NCBI RefSeq assembly: GCF_017562075.2
Contig: NC_054084.1
Location: 14,894,798-14,958,797 of the forward strand
Reading direction: 5' to 3'
DNA: 64,000 bases
From: Anopheles merus
Lineage: Eukaryota; Arthropoda; Insecta; Diptera; Culicidae
Position numbers and translations under genes: made by a program. Of this stretch, positions 49,441 through 63,794 are shown piece after piece; position 1 is the stretch's first letter, and each line of letters begins with the position of its first letter. The notes below the pieces were generated by a model. The model was not told the origin of the DNA. It saw nothing but the letters and a program-made list of their open reading frames with translations, and did not search any database.

Positions 49441-51949
49441 GATGCCAATTTTACACCAAAAAAAAAATTATTGGATAAAAATCTAAAAATTCTGAATGTT
49501 GTCTTGAAGCCTAAATGATAAGATAATAAGAACACAAGAGAGATTTTTATTTTATCTCAGAGAATATCGAAATCATCGATAATTTCAAGCAAAAATTACA
49601 CCTAAATAATTTTGTAATAATTTTGTGACATTGCTCTAACTCAAGTAGTGATAAGTTAACTGCAAGAAAATAAGTATGAAACACCATAAAATAATAATAA
49701 GTTGTATTTTCAAATCTACGTTTTCTATCACTGGTTGTAATCGCACTGTTGATGAAGCTAATCCTTCTTTACTTTGTCTTTATACTGATTATACTTTACT
49801 GATAACAGCGTGTTAGCACATTTGAAATCTTCTGACAATCCTTCATATCACATGAAAGCTACACCGAAGACTCAGATGATCGCAAGTCAGAATTGTCCAA
49901 TTGAATTTGTTCGAATTGAGTATCGTAGCCATTGAGTTACTACCTATCTTAAAGACACTTTTGGCCAAGACTTGCCCTAACTATCGACCAGGGAAGAACA
50001 AAAGCTCCCTTCGCAAAAGCACAATACGAGCGGTGTTCAGATTACGCTTATTTCGTTTGAAAGTCATTCATCACTGCGTTATTTTGATGAAGCTGGTTCG
50101 GTTTTATTATGCTTTACCAGTAACTGATGGCTAAAACGCATATTATTTAACCGATTGTTTCTCTGTTGTGAACCAAAGTTAGGATTTCTTCGCTTTTCCA
50201 GGCTAAGCCAAGTATCTGTTTGTGGTGTACATTTATTTACATTTATTTTCTTATTTATTAAAGACAATTTATGGGTCTGGTACTATATGATGTATGACCG
50301 TTACCTCTTACAGGATTTTCCAGGGGTTCCTATTGGGGAAAGACCTATTTGATTTCCTATCCGATTTCCTATTCGACACACCTAGCAATGTTCCCAATTT
50401 TCAATCTTTTTCAATTTGCATCGGAAACTTTTAATGATAGTTTTATACAACATTTTTAAACCATCTTCTCCGTTTGAGTTAGTGATAGACGAGCCGATGC
50501 CATTTGCTTGAACACCCAACTCAAACACAAAAAAAAACCATCCCACCAATTCTTTGCAACTAAACTCACCGACCAACCGAGGTAAAACTAATATCATCTT
50601 AGCAGACATCAGTGTGTTTGTGTGTGCCCACCTTTCAAAAAGCTGCCACATAATTCAAAAACTTTCTCAAGCAGAAGCTAAAACCTAACTTTCGCTTGCA
50701 AAACCGAAAAAAGCTGTCGAAGGGTAGTAGGCACACACCTGCGGCGGACAAAGCCAACCGTGAACACTCAACAATATCGGTCCCAAGCTGCAGCGCAATT
50801 CTCCGTCCAGTTCGGGGAAGATTGGTGTAAGATATTCCTTTTTTGGATAGTGGAAGAAGAAAAAAACCTCACACAAACACAAAGAAAAGGTAAAAGCACA
50901 GCAATAGTTGGAACATGCAGTACAGCAGCGTTGCTGAAGCAAAGTGTAAACTTCAACGAACGTCACTCCAAAGCGCCCAGTATTGATCGTGTTCGACGTC
51001 CAGATCGAACGGACCACGTGTGTCCCATGTGTAGGTTTACCTTGTGTCGATGCAGGGAATGTTTATGGTTCGGTAGTTCGGTTGCGTGTCCGATGCCCAT
51101 TACCACCAGCAGTAGTAGCAGCAGCAGCAGTCACTGGTTGAAGCTTTTCGGTTGAAAAGTTTTCCACGTATTCTGTTTCGCTCTCTCGCCACTATGCTCT
51201 TTGGATGGGATTTGCAGCTGGGTGGACTGGGCAATAGCTTAAAGTTCAGCCTCAAACTCCCAACCGTGTAGTATGTTTGTACAGTAACGTACAAAAAATC
51301 CCATTGAAACACAAAACTTCAGCCCAAAGTACCGAATGTTCAATCACTCTAATAACCCATCGGGAACGTGCCACGCATACCTGAACTGTTCGCAAACAGC
51401 AGTGGGTGAACGCGTTCACACCGAAGATTACAGCTTATTAATCAACCCGGGGAACACGGGCCTGGGTTGGGTTGGGTCGGGATGGGTGTTTGGGAAAATT
51501 AAATAAAGATCTCATCTTGCTCCAAACCATCCGGACTGTGCGGTCAGAGCAAGAGAGCAGGCAAAGCGATTGGGCGGGCGATCTAATTCCGCACATCCTC
51601 GGAAGGACACAAAACGTACGGGACAAGTGCTGTGCGGTGGGAGATGATGATGAACCAACGTTTAATTGTATGCCCGCGTGTCCAAGCGCAACCTCGCCTA
51701 ATGCCGGAAACCCTACAGGGATGGCCGGGCAGAGGACGGACACCCGTACCGTAGACCGGGACAGGAAGGCAGGCACGATAACGTGGAAATCATTGGACAA
51801 TTAATGAGGCGTTCAATTACGCTTCATCCGAACGGGTCTCGGGTTGATTCCATCTCCCATGAGGTGCCAATGGAATGCCGTGTATGTGTGTGTTCGTCCG
51901 CACGGTGTACGTACGTGTGACACGTGTTCGCATGAGGTACGGCGCTGAG

Positions 51950-51978
51950 GACGACGACGATGACGACGACGACGACGA
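51950..51978. repeat. GAC triplet repeat
   Basis: About nine GAC units with one GAT interruption. Confidence 0.92.
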
Positions 51979-52474
51979 TTACGGGCGGCCCTTCAGAGAT
52001 GAACGATATTCATCGAGGGTATCGAGGTGGAAAAGTGAACGAAAATGAAAGATTGAAGCACGGGAAGAATCAATTAAATTACCGCGCTGCCCGACCGCTT
52101 CAGCAGCCCCTCCGTGTAGCGTCTTTTTTTTCCTTCCTCATGTCCTGGTGGGACATGAAGCGCCGTTCGTTTGGGGGATCATTTTCATGGTCAATTTAAC
52201 TTTTGGTCCGTTCGTCCTCCGTTAAAGCAATTCAAAGCAAACGCTTGGAGGTTCCCGTTTTGTCCACGTTTGTCCAACGCTTTCTGCATTGGCGCTCCGT
52301 CCCTCAACATCATTGCCACCTTCTGAAGGCGCTTCTACAACCTTATCTTTGGAGCGCTTCTATGCTGGACCCACGGGCTGTACGGTTTTATTTTTGTTCC
52401 AGCCGGGCTTGTTTCGTCGCTTACGCGGGGCACTGGAAGTGCTTTCAACCTACAATGGCGTAGTGATGGTGCCG

Positions 52475-52489
52475 CCCCCCCCCCCCCCC
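52475..52489. repeat. Homopolymer of 15 C
   Basis: Fifteen consecutive C residues; the exact length is prone to sequencing error. Confidence 0.9.
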
Positions 52490-55400
52490 AGGCCGGATGC
52501 TCTCCACTCTATTCACTGATCAATCATGGTCGGAAGGATTTTACGAGGCCAATTGGGTGGGGGGTGGGTTTTTCCCCCCGTCTGCATTGCAACCGTCGTC
52601 TTTGTCATCCTGGTCGTCGCTGTCCGGTTGTCCGGGTCCAGCGTTTTTCGGGTGCAAATGTGTTGGTCTGTGGGAGGGAATCAGTCCGCAAGGGAATTGA
52701 ATGAGGAAGATTGACTGAAACATTAATGCGCGCTAAGTGAGACCTATGATAGCTAATTACTTATTTACGATCGAGCCTATTGTGTTGGATGTGTAGTGAG
52801 CCTGGTGATTGGAATGGAGCAAATTGTTCAGGGATATTATAGCAAAAAAAGATAAAATACAGTAGGTAAAACTCTTGAGCGAAACCATTTCAAGTTTGCT
52901 AAAACTATTTAAAAAAAAGCAAATTAACAAGGCAGGGTATGCAGAGTATTCAAATAGATCCATATATAATATATATGGGAATATAGCTGTCTTCGTCTGC
53001 CACTCGTACAGATCGCGATATCCAATAAGCATTAGCAATTCCAATAGGATCGATCAGTCTTTCAGCAAATCACTTGATCACTTGTTTGGTGTTCGTTACG
53101 ATATGCTTTCATTATTTATATGAGTAAAGTAGCAAGGACTACCTATCCGGCTGTGTGATATTGAATAAAGTCTCGAAAGCCTGTATTAGTAAAGGGGGAC
53201 ATGTCTGCGTAGGATGGTTACGCCATATAAACGACGTGAGCATATGAAACATAATCAGTGCTTGTTGTGCCCCTATAATCTACTAATAGTATAAAATGTT
53301 CTTTGACAAACCACAAACCTTTGAGGACAAACCGACAAGTTCGTGAGCAGTTTAGCCTTACTTTATCAAACAAAAGATTCAACTTTCCCGGTTCTAAAAA
53401 TGTGTGTTAGCTGTTTGATATCATGCGGTCCTAATTATGGCATTTTAGGTGAGGCACTAACTTACTGTTGGAAAATAAAAGATACATAATTAATAAACTT
53501 ATTAAAAGGATAGCACTCGAGATATTTTATGCCTCAAATTGTCTGACTATCTGTGACTGAGTAGAATGGTCAGGACTCAGGCTTTACAGTACTTAAACCC
53601 ACGAATTTAATCTATATCCAAAAATATCCTTTACTTTAAATTAGAAGCTGAACATTATTTTAAATATTAGAATATAATACATATAACTATACCTATAACT
53701 CTACAAGCAATGTAATTGACTCAGTATTTTTATATTTTCTTCATGATTCCTAATTAAATAGTGTTGTTTGAATCACAATGTCAGACAGTTTATTGCTCGT
53801 TACAATCAATCCGCAGTGTTATTGGTCTGATTGTTTACGTGTATCATGAAGACACATTATAAACTAACCAAACCTAGGATTGTGTCATTCAAAGACGAAC
53901 ACTAGACGGCATTCCAAAACGTGTTCTATTAAATTGCCCGAATTGTAATGTTGCTCAATGACACAGCTATGCGAATAAATGATACTAAAAATCTGATTCA
54001 AAACTATCTGAAAACCACTCTACAGATGTGTTCGAAGGATACAAAAAATGTATGGTTGAAATTCGTCCAGCTTCCAACATAAACATAAGACACCTTTTAA
54101 AGCCATTCATGCGGATCGTTCCTACGAACAGATCCCCGCACCGGCGAGACCAAAGGCCAGAAGTCAGCCAAGTGCAACAAGTCTGTTGCACCAGTCAGTG
54201 TTGGTAAATTGAATTACAAATAATTTGATTGTTTGGTAGCACGAGACCGGTTTTGAAACACCTTCTTCCCAAGCATAGATTGCACACGCCATCTCTCGTG
54301 CATAGGACGGCTGGGTGCGTGCGTATAGCACGAGCGACAATGAAAGGACTGTTTTTATTTTTTCAACAAACATTTCCTCCTCTTATGATGGTTTATGGGT
54401 GATTTTTTTTTTTTTGTGTCTTTTGTATAACCGACACAAACCACTTGTGGCCGACGTGAATGAATAGTAAGTGAATCGTTTAAACCACATTCACCCCGGG
54501 AATTTAAAGCTACGCATTGCCTGCTTAATAGGCAATAAAAATGCAAACACCAACGGGAGGATCATTACAGTTAGTGTCAATTATGTTGTTAGTTTTTTTT
54601 ATTTAAATTATTCACCGATTGAAAAAAAACTCACCTGCCTGCGGTGTGGCTTTCCCATTAAACCACTAACACCACCGAGGGATACACTGGCATAATGATA
54701 TCGATACTTTCACAACCCGTGCGGCTTGTTGAAAGGTGTTCGTTTAGAATGCTGTCGCTGGTACATTAATTTGTAGCAATTTTAGTTTTTTCAATTAAAA
54801 TCTAATGCCTTTGTGTGGCGCTTTGCACTGCATTTTGCTGTTGAGAGGGGAGCTTTGGTTATATTGTAGCGTAGCAACACAAAAAAAAAGACAAAAACAC
54901 ATCTATAAAGCTAGGGAGATTTAGATTGCAATCGAATTTAAATCGACTATCAATATTAGTTGAGCTTAATGCTTGTTTAATGATATCAAAGCAAGCCGAG
55001 TAATCTGAGGAAGCCTGAGGAACCGCGTACTTCGTCGATGTGGCCACTGAAACAATATTGCAATGTTCAACGTTGACAAAAACGAAATTTATAAATTGAT
55101 ATGCAACTGAATTCAATGCTAAAAAGGATTCAGTTTTAACTTTAAAACTTCTCGACACAATATTACATTATACAGAGTGAAACCAAATTGATCATGACTT
55201 GAAATTTTTAATTTAAGTTTGATGCAATTGTTGAAGATTGAATTCAATAGAAAAACAATGAGATGAACAAATAAAATAACATATTATTAATATTAATTCG
55301 TTTGAGATTGAGTTTCATCAGATGATGCAAAGTCATGCATAAATTTCTCCTAAACCATTCAAATAGTGGCCTTTGCTTAAATCATTAAATATTAAATGTA

Positions 55401-55549
55401 AATGATGAACTAGAACACATTGAAAGTGTTTTTAACGCGTGCAAATGTGATATATAAACACAGGTCAGGTCTAATGTGAACAGGTTAGTAGTAGGATTTT
55501 TAATAAAAAACTAAAACTTTTTCAACGACGTTACTACTGTAGTAAGGGA

Positions 55550-56350
55550 ATCTGAAGGTTGAATGTATGCGGACGATCTCAGACTTTTTCTTTCTGTGAC
55601 GTGTTTTAATGATTGTCGTGTCCTGCAATCATCGATCGACTCTTTCTCCGGCTGGCCTACCAATTTCTGTTGATAAATGTTCGCTTATGTCGTTTCACCG
55701 TTCTAATTGTCTATTAGCATTCAACTACTGAATTTCCGGTACACAGCTACAACGACACCGTGTAGTGCAAAAATTAGGTGTTTCTCTTGACCGTAAACTT
55801 GACTTTCATGTGCATCGAGACAGTGCAGAAGAAATTCACCCGTTTGGTCTTACGGTTCACACCCTGGCGTAACGTGGCAGCGAGGCCTAGTTATTACACG
55901 CGGTGTTCAATTGTTGGCCTCGAGCCACTCGCTACACGTCGCGGAACGGCGCAAATCACGTTAACGAATAAAATTATGGGATAGAGGATAGATGGATTCA
56001 CCAGATCTTTTAGTTTATTTCCACGTACCGGCTCGTAATTTAAGAAACTGCAGGCTACTAAGAGTTCACCAAACTATATGTACAAATAGCGATAGTAAAC
56101 CTATGACTGCGATGGCTATCAGATTCAATGCACATTATGACCCTTTTGATTGGAATTCCTAATGTTAATCTGTATGTCTTGCTGTCATCCTCTTTGTTAT
56201 TTATTGTGTGCTGATGTTACATTGTACCGTGAAGCTTTATGTTATATATTACTACCCTAGACAAATAAGATAGTTCATAAGATCAGTGATAAGGCCGCCA
56301 TGATGGCCAATGAACTAACAAATGCTAATAAACAATAATAAACAAATAAT
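55550..56350 (+). pseudogene. Decayed non-LTR retrotransposon, reverse transcriptase 3' part (Jockey/CR1-like)
   Basis: At 55566-55577 the frame reads YADD, the catalytic motif of reverse transcriptase, followed by DLRLF and a DCRVLQSSIDSFSGW block. After a frameshift and stop the next piece reads KCSLMSFHRSN, then LGVSLDRKLDFHVH, all typical of the region just after the palm in Jockey-group elements. A third piece at 55778-55984 carries GLEPLATRRG, the conserved thumb-region motif of these polymerases, and decayed coding sequence continues to about 56150. A 3' untranslated tail with AT-rich AATAAACAATAATAAAC ends near 56350. The copy is 5'-truncated and broken by several frameshifts and in-frame stops, so it makes no protein. 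The exact left boundary and any target duplication are not visible to me. The clade (Jockey versus CR1) is uncertain. Confidence 0.85.
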
Positions 56351-59300
56351 CATTTATAAATTATTATTTTTCAGTTGAGTATTAATTCACATCACTGCTA
56401 AACTTAGTTTTGGCCAGGTAGATGATAAAGGATTGCATTATTTGGCTACAATTTGTCCCGATTGCCATTAGGTTACAAATATGTCCTGCAGTCCGAAATG
56501 GTTGCTCATGCTTGTTGTAATTTATTCTCAGATAACTTATACTTGCAACTGTAATCCTTCGCAATCTGCATGTGAGTCAAACCAACTGTCTTCTATACAT
56601 AATATTTAACATGAAAAAAGCCATGGTGTTGTTTGAAATGCTTCAAATTAACTACGCTTGATACATGTTCATTCGCATTTAAATCCTTCTCCTGAAAGCT
56701 GAACAACACCGCACGGACCAGTAACACCATTAATCCATTTTCCATCTAGCGCCTGTAAAAACACACTTCAACCCTATTTAGATGATAAATAGACTAGAAA
56801 AGTACCCGTCCTTCCTACCTGCGTTCCCATATTATCACCTGATTCTACTGGAACCAGCTGGAACCACATTTCCAGTTGCGCATTTGTTTTTGAAATTCAA
56901 GTGTTCATTAGTTTCTCATTAGCTTTCTTCCCTTCTTTCTCCCTGGCAGAGTTTAATACGGTTCAGTATCTTCCTCCCAACCGTGCAGCTACTCGTTCCG
57001 AAAGATTACACCTTAAAACGAGAGCGTGAAGGGGAGAGATGGCGGGAATAAAAAAAAACAAAAACAACAACATGAGGAAAATTTAATAATCCTCTGCATC
57101 GCAGGCACCCACAAAGATGAGTTACAATCCCCAGCTGCTGATTACAAAACAACCCACTTGCACCACTTAACTGTTACTGTGCCACGCCGCTATCCACAGT
57201 GTTTCAGTCCGGCTCAACCACCCCGTCCCACTTTGCTTGCATCCCACATGAAACGATTCATTTCCCTGTACGGCCACATTGCCTTATTTTGGGATGCGAA
57301 AAAAAAAAACAACTTGTTTACCTTTGCTCATGCACCATCCCACGAGTTTGCATATGTAAACACACACGTATACACTCGGCGGAGATAATCTTTTATCGCA
57401 CTGGTTGCTGTACCGCGTGCACCATACACCCCAAACGCCGAACGTCAAACAACGGGACAGGAAATGCACGTAATCTTCTTCACGCTGTACAATCCCCGAG
57501 ACACAAAATGATGCACACATTTCCTTTTTGCGCTCGCATCGATCGTCCCGCCAGGGCGCGGGATGGAGACGTTCCCGTGCGCTAGACACGTTATGGATGG
57601 GTTTTGCCGTTATTACAGAAAATTACAAACGAGCATAAAAAGTCATAAATTACAGTCATGTACGCCGTGTTTTGTTTAATTGCAGATACATTTGTAAGTA
57701 TGTGTGTGTGTGCTAGTGGATGCAAGAGAAAGTGTGTATTGTCCGTGCTCGAACTCACCGCTTCGTGAGGCCCTTGGTGTTGGGTTGGGGCTGCGAATTT
57801 GCAAACATTTCCGCTCCGTTTGCATTCCGCCCTTGCACGGCTAGATAATGCACAAACATTCTTCGGTTGCTGCGCACGGCTGTGCAGCGGAGGCCTGTGG
57901 CTGCCCGGTATGGGTAAAAGCTTTTCAATGGAGGCGCCCGGTTGTTGATGATCATGGAGGCGCCCGGTGGTTCGTACCCATGGAGACGCCCAGTTGCTTG
58001 TACAGCTTGCCTAATGGAAATGCAATTGTTCGGTGCCGAGTGGGGTGGTGCCTACACTGCCGACCGGTCTTCATTCACAATCTGGGGCAGCAAACATCCG
58101 GCTAGCTGTACGGTACACACACACACATCCTTCGTAAACAAAAGGCTCCACACTGTAAGGCCGTAATGGTCGGGCGGCATCTCGGGGCGGTTGTGGTCGG
58201 TACAATCTGCACCACGCTTGAACATGTACACACCGAAGCTTAAAGGGGACTGTTACTTGGCTCAGGCCGCACAGATAAGGCAACAAATCTCACGGGCATA
58301 AGAACATGATGATTTACCGATGATGATTTGCCTTCCGTCCTGTGTTCACTCTGTCCCTTGTTGCCTCTGACACACTGATACAGCTGTAAAGTGGTCCGAT
58401 ATTGACGGTTCGGTACGCTCAGCATAGGAAACGAAGCACGAATTCGCGCGTGAATACCATGCGCGTTTCGTTTTATGTTTCGCGCCATTAAAGCAGGCGC
58501 AACATTACTACATAATTATGGCCATCCGCGCCCGCTGGAGCTAATTCAGTGCGGACGGAGCGTTATCGATCGTTTGTCCACCCGTGAGGTGTACAATTAT
58601 TATCGCCTATTCTTTACCCACCCAATACGCTGGGGTGATTTGGACCTTTGCTTTGGACTGAATTCACTGGCCCTAGCAATAGCGAAGTAGCCGGATAGCT
58701 TGGTCGATTCCAGTTGAACGTCGATGTAATCGTGATGTCACTAGTTTTTTTTTTTTTTCATTTTCGCTTTCACTCGCGCTCTGTAGCATGAATTTCACGC
58801 TTAACGAGCCATCAAAACTCGCCATCATTTTATTGCCTTGGCGATCGAAATGAGACGGAAAATGAGAAGGATAGCAGAGAGTGAGGAATAAAATTGTTTT
58901 CATTGCTAGCGAAAGACGTCATAAACAGTGCAGATTGTGCATCGTTCTGTGATGGTGCACCATTACGGCAGCATTTTGTTTTCATCCGTTCCAGAGAAAT
59001 ATTTCAACAGAATCTGATACTAGATTTGAGTTTTTTTTTTAAATCTAATAAATTTGAAATACACTCCCAGAGTATATTTGTATCATCAAACATATTTTAA
59101 TAACTTAAAGCATTAAAAACTGAACAATAATATTCCTACTTTTTATTCATGAAAAATGTTATACGAGCATAAAATATGCCAACCAAACTGAAAAAATCTA
59201 TCTCATCAATAGTTTGTGTGAAAGTATACATGTAATGATATAGTCGTTAACCCCTAATTTTGGCTCCAAGGCATACATTTTCGACAGTGCGCATACCAAT

Positions 59301-62300
59301 TTTTCTCTATAAGTCATCAATTTTACACTCTTGTAGAAATCTTGATAATTTTTTTAGGATAATTTTAGCAGAGTTGCAAAACAGATTTTTCAAAAAAGAT
59401 CAATTGTAATTATAAATTACATAAACAATACAAAAACTGTATAATTATATTGTTTTATAAAAAAAATCCATTCCAAAGCCATTGCTTACACTTGAAAATA
59501 CATGCCAATTTTTTCCCCTCTATTGAAACTTCCTAAATTGGCATAACAATTGTTTTATTTTAAATTCTATCTATGACATTAATCACTGCTTAACTTAATT
59601 TCAATAATTTCAGGTTAAACAGTTTTCGAAATTACATTAAAATTTTTGTAAATAAAGCGTTTGGCTCACAGTCGAAAATTGATATCTTCGAGGCAAACAT
59701 TGTGACATGCTTTCAAAAATTCGGCCTTCGAGACAAAAATAGATGGATAAGAGTCTAAATTTAGTGGCAACGACTATAAACTATTCATAAAATGGCTTGA
59801 GTGTAAGATGTTGTTATGATTGATATTTGACTTAATGAAGGCCTAGCGATGATTAAACGAAATACTCATAAATGCTCAAATGAATTACGTTTGAAACGAA
59901 ATTGTTTCATCCATTACTGATTTTAGAGAAATATCAGTGCAATTCAAAATTGTATCAATCGTAGTACCTTTAAAGAAGAGTTAAAGTTGAATTTAATAAT
60001 CTACTGTAACATAAGGTTTGAGTTATGATAAAGAATTTGAATCTATTCTTCTCAAAATCCGATATGAGTGATGTCCTTTTCAAAGTGAGAGCAACAAGTG
60101 CGCTCTGTGATTCTCAAAATGCATGGTTTGTGCTATTCAACGATTGCACTTTCGAATAAAAAATCATCTATTGATCAGCCGCATCAAAAGGGGACAAACG
60201 AATTTAAGACATTATCCAGAACATAATTGTAAATGTTCTGATAAATCAAAAACCATCATTCTAATAGCAAACAGATTTCTTTTGAGCTAAACTGCATAGA
60301 AAAATAAAGTAAAAAACTGCAAAAAGAGAGCTCTTGCCACTCACTAGAGATAGAGTAAAAGTCTTCTGCACATTGAACATAGCAAAAATCATAATAATTG
60401 TATGTTTTGCATTGCAATTGTAAGCTATCAACGACTGTGACACTGCGAATTTTGCTAATATGTTACGGAAACCAGTGCTTAAAATTGGTTGACGAATATT
60501 GCATCCAATTCAAAACTATTAAAAAGCAGAAAACAAGCATTTGACCATTTGTTATGTGTTCGTGCACTACAAATTATCATACAAAAATAATTGAAATAGC
60601 TGGAAGCACAGTTCGGCAACATTTTTCTCCGAATAACAACTTGTTCTTTGAATTTTAACCACTTCTTTGCAACTACGATTCAAAACCATTGCTCACTTTC
60701 ACCCGCAAAGCGCTCAACTTTTACTTTAATCCTGCACCGAACCAACCTTATCGATCCAAGCCAAACGACCGCAACGCGCCTGCTATCCGTCCGTCGATTC
60801 CGTCCGTGTCTGCTTTAACACATTTTTGCATTGCACACCCTCCGTGATCCTGCCACCACCGACACCACCACCAACACCAGTGCTATCCATCCCGGACCTA
60901 CGTCACGCTCGCAGGCGTCGGTGAACGACCACTTCCGGCCGCGCGAGAGAGAGAGAGAGCCACGGGTGAGTAGCAGGGCGAACCACAACCGCTGGGCCAG
61001 CCGAATGGTAATTTAAAGTTCGCCGCCTGCCTAATAAAACTTGACACATGCCCCGGAGCTTCCCTTAAGTGCTACGGCGCGAGAGTGCGCGCGCGGCGGG
61101 GGTTGGGTACTGCCGACACTTTGCCACCACCACACGTTTGCCGATTACAGGGCCAGCCCGCACTCTGCACGGCTTCAACTTTCGTGTAACACAATCATAT
61201 TCACCAACACGCGCTCTCGGGAGGGGGGAAGGAGGGCCTCTGTTGACCAACTTCCTCCCTTTTTTTCCAGCCGGTTGAATATTTTTTAATTTCCGGTAGC
61301 TGTACGGGGCGGCACTTGCTATCTGTCGGTTGGATTCGGCCCGGTGGCAGAAAAGGCAGTGGCAGAGAAGGAATGGAAGCCTCAAACTATGCTAACCTGG
61401 GTGTCACCCCGGGAGAAAAATGGCTAAAAACTTTCACTGCAAGCCACTTTGCCCGCTTTGCACCGATTTTTGCACCATGCGCCGGGATAATAGGCGAAAG
61501 TTTAGTGGCCTTTTGTCTTTGCGGGTTGCAGCTCAATGGGGAAAAGGGACAGGCATTGCACTGCCCACTTTTATTTAAAATTTCACTTCATTTTTCATAT
61601 AATACTTATTATATGAAAAAAACATGGTATTTCCGTCACAGGCTTTAAATTTTCACTAAAAAAAATATGAATTTACCTAATTTTTTCCTTATTCCATGCT
61701 TTGCGTTGCAAGTATGCATCCTATACAACCAGAAACTACCATTGAACCACATTGCCCTAATAATAGACACCGCCCACCGGCTCCTTTGTCCCCAGTAAGC
61801 TACACTTACACCGCCACAACGTTTTAGAAAAGTTTCTGTCACCACGCTTACGCCCGGAGACCAGCTTTTCGGTTTGTTTCTCAAACCCATTCTTTTCCAG
61901 CTGTCCCGAACGCGTCCCAGAACAGGCACACGCGGCAGGCACGAGCTCCATTCCACCACAGACCTCGCCGCACGGACGTATGGTACCACGGGCACGTAAA
62001 ACACTAGCGGCAAAGCCATATTTATGGTGAACCGTTCCCGTTCGACTACTCCTGGGGATCGGTCGTGAAGATAAGCAAGATTTATGAGGTTATTTTGAAT
62101 TTTTAATTTCATTCTAACTTCCCGATTTCTGAACCACACCGTGAAGGACTCCGGGCACTTCCTTTCCTCAGCCTCGGCGTTCTGCACAACGCGCCAACTT
62201 CCTGCTTGGTTGGTGAAAAAGCTTCCCTCCCCCCGCTCAATGTAAAAGCATACACTCTGTGTCGATGTGGTTCGTCCTTCCGAGCCGGACGGGACTGTTC

Positions 62301-63794
62301 TAGTGGCTTAGTTCGGTAGGGCGTCTTTCGCTTTTGCTACATTTTTCCTATCATTTGCAAAAGCCACTCACCTGTGCCGGGGTGGGGTAAAAAAGTGAAA
62401 GGTCACACACACACAGAGGGGTTTGAACTATACGGTATGCAATGCACCGGAGCCATTCACCCCATCCTTCTTCCCCTGAATCACTTCCCACGTGCTGGAA
62501 CCGATCAAGAATGCTCCCGTACCCGGAATCACGTTGGCATTTTCGCGCTTGATTGGGACTTGATTCATGGAGTTTATGAATTTAATCGCTCCGATACGGT
62601 TCCATGGCACCGTTCCACTTAATCCACTTGCTCGGCACTATCACGGCAACCGTTAATACATGGACGCCCTCATGTAGCGGGTGAGCGTGTGTGTATGTGT
62701 GTACCGTTGTTTTTTTATCATTTACACGGTAAGTATTGATCGTTGCATGGAACGATAAGTAAAAAAAAAAAAACAAAAGCAAAATGTAGAACACTATCTA
62801 CACTTGTACCACTTGCGCATGCCGGACGGGCAGCTCGATACGGTAAAAGAGGTTTCGCAACGTTTGGCGGCAACCATGCAAGGTGAGACTTTTAATCAAC
62901 TTTGCAAATGTACCATCGATGGAAAAAAGGGGAAAAAAACGAGTCAGAGCCTGAAGGTATGAGAGCGTGCTACAACCCGAGCTTAATTTCCGGACATTCT
63001 CTAGTTTAACGCAATGGATTGGGGGTAACTTTTCGCCTCGGTTAGATGCACCGGGCGCTTTTCGACACCCACCGCCGTTCGACTGGTCCTGTCTGGGGGG
63101 GGGGAGATTGCACAAAATATCATAAATTTGCTTCATGCTTCAACCACCTGCACCTTAATTAAAGGAATAAAGCCAGCACATACAACCACACACACACAAA
63201 AAACGACAACCAACAGTAAACGACTCATTACGCGAGTGCTTTGCAGTGTGAAAGTGTGAAGCTGCGGTAGACTGTACATACATGTACCGACCGACGAAAA
63301 CGGTGGTTGGGGTTTATGCACGTACCCCCGTTACCATGGAAATTGTCTCATAAGCTTCACGTAACGTGCAGCTTAATTGGAGCAGTGTGCAGAAGTGCAT
63401 CATTGCGGTAGTAGCTGGAATGATGAACAAAGCATTGTACGTTGTATTCTGCTTCAAGGAAAGAGCGAAACATGCACTTGAAGTGAAATGATTTTTAAAA
63501 ATTAAATCTCTGACAAAACTTGTTCCATTGTATTGCAATGAAAAACGTAAGCTGTAATGATTACATACGCCATCGAGCCTAATTGTAAGTTGCTTGAGTT
63601 TGTTTGAAACATTTTCTGTGTCATTTGGGATTTTTCTTTGGTTTGGTTTGGTGGTTTTAAAGCTTCCATCTCCGACTGATAAAAGCAATATTGAAGATAC
63701 ATGATATTTTTTCTTAAATTTATGACATAAAAGTCTCGATTTCATGTTTCACTCTATTATGCTCAACATCCGAATGAAACTGTTAGCGGAATTT
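56351..63794. other. Non-coding DNA
   Basis: GC-richer blocks (57.0-58.8 and 60.7-63.4 kb) flank a strongly AT-rich block at 58.9-60.7 kb. A three-copy 26-bp repeat lies at 57928-58005. Short frames overlap on both strands without recognisable domains. Confidence 0.5.
57928..58005. repeat. Three-copy 26-bp minisatellite
   Basis: ATGGAGGCGCCCGGT-type units start at 57928, 57954 and 57980, exactly 26 bp apart, with the third copy diverged (GGAGACGCCCAGT). Confidence 0.85.

Larger units (their letters stand above)
50135..55549. other. Non-coding DNA
   Basis: GC-richer part at 50.6-52.7 kb with GAC and AGC triplet runs and a 15-base C run, then AT-rich DNA to the LINE relic. A segment at 53131-53225 looks like an interspersed repeat end but cannot be named. 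No gene is supported. Confidence 0.5.

Noticed and set aside
53131..53225. Segment resembling a short interspersed element end
   Set aside because: It looks familiar but has no clear pol III boxes, tail or duplication; I could not name or bound it.
59220..59700. Imperfect inverted similarity around TTTTCGAC(A/T)GTG
   Set aside because: Only about 12 bases match well in an AT-rich region; not enough for a MITE.
61645..62187. 180-aa minus-strand open frame
   Set aside because: No family resemblance, and competing frames overlap it; probably chance in GC-richer DNA.
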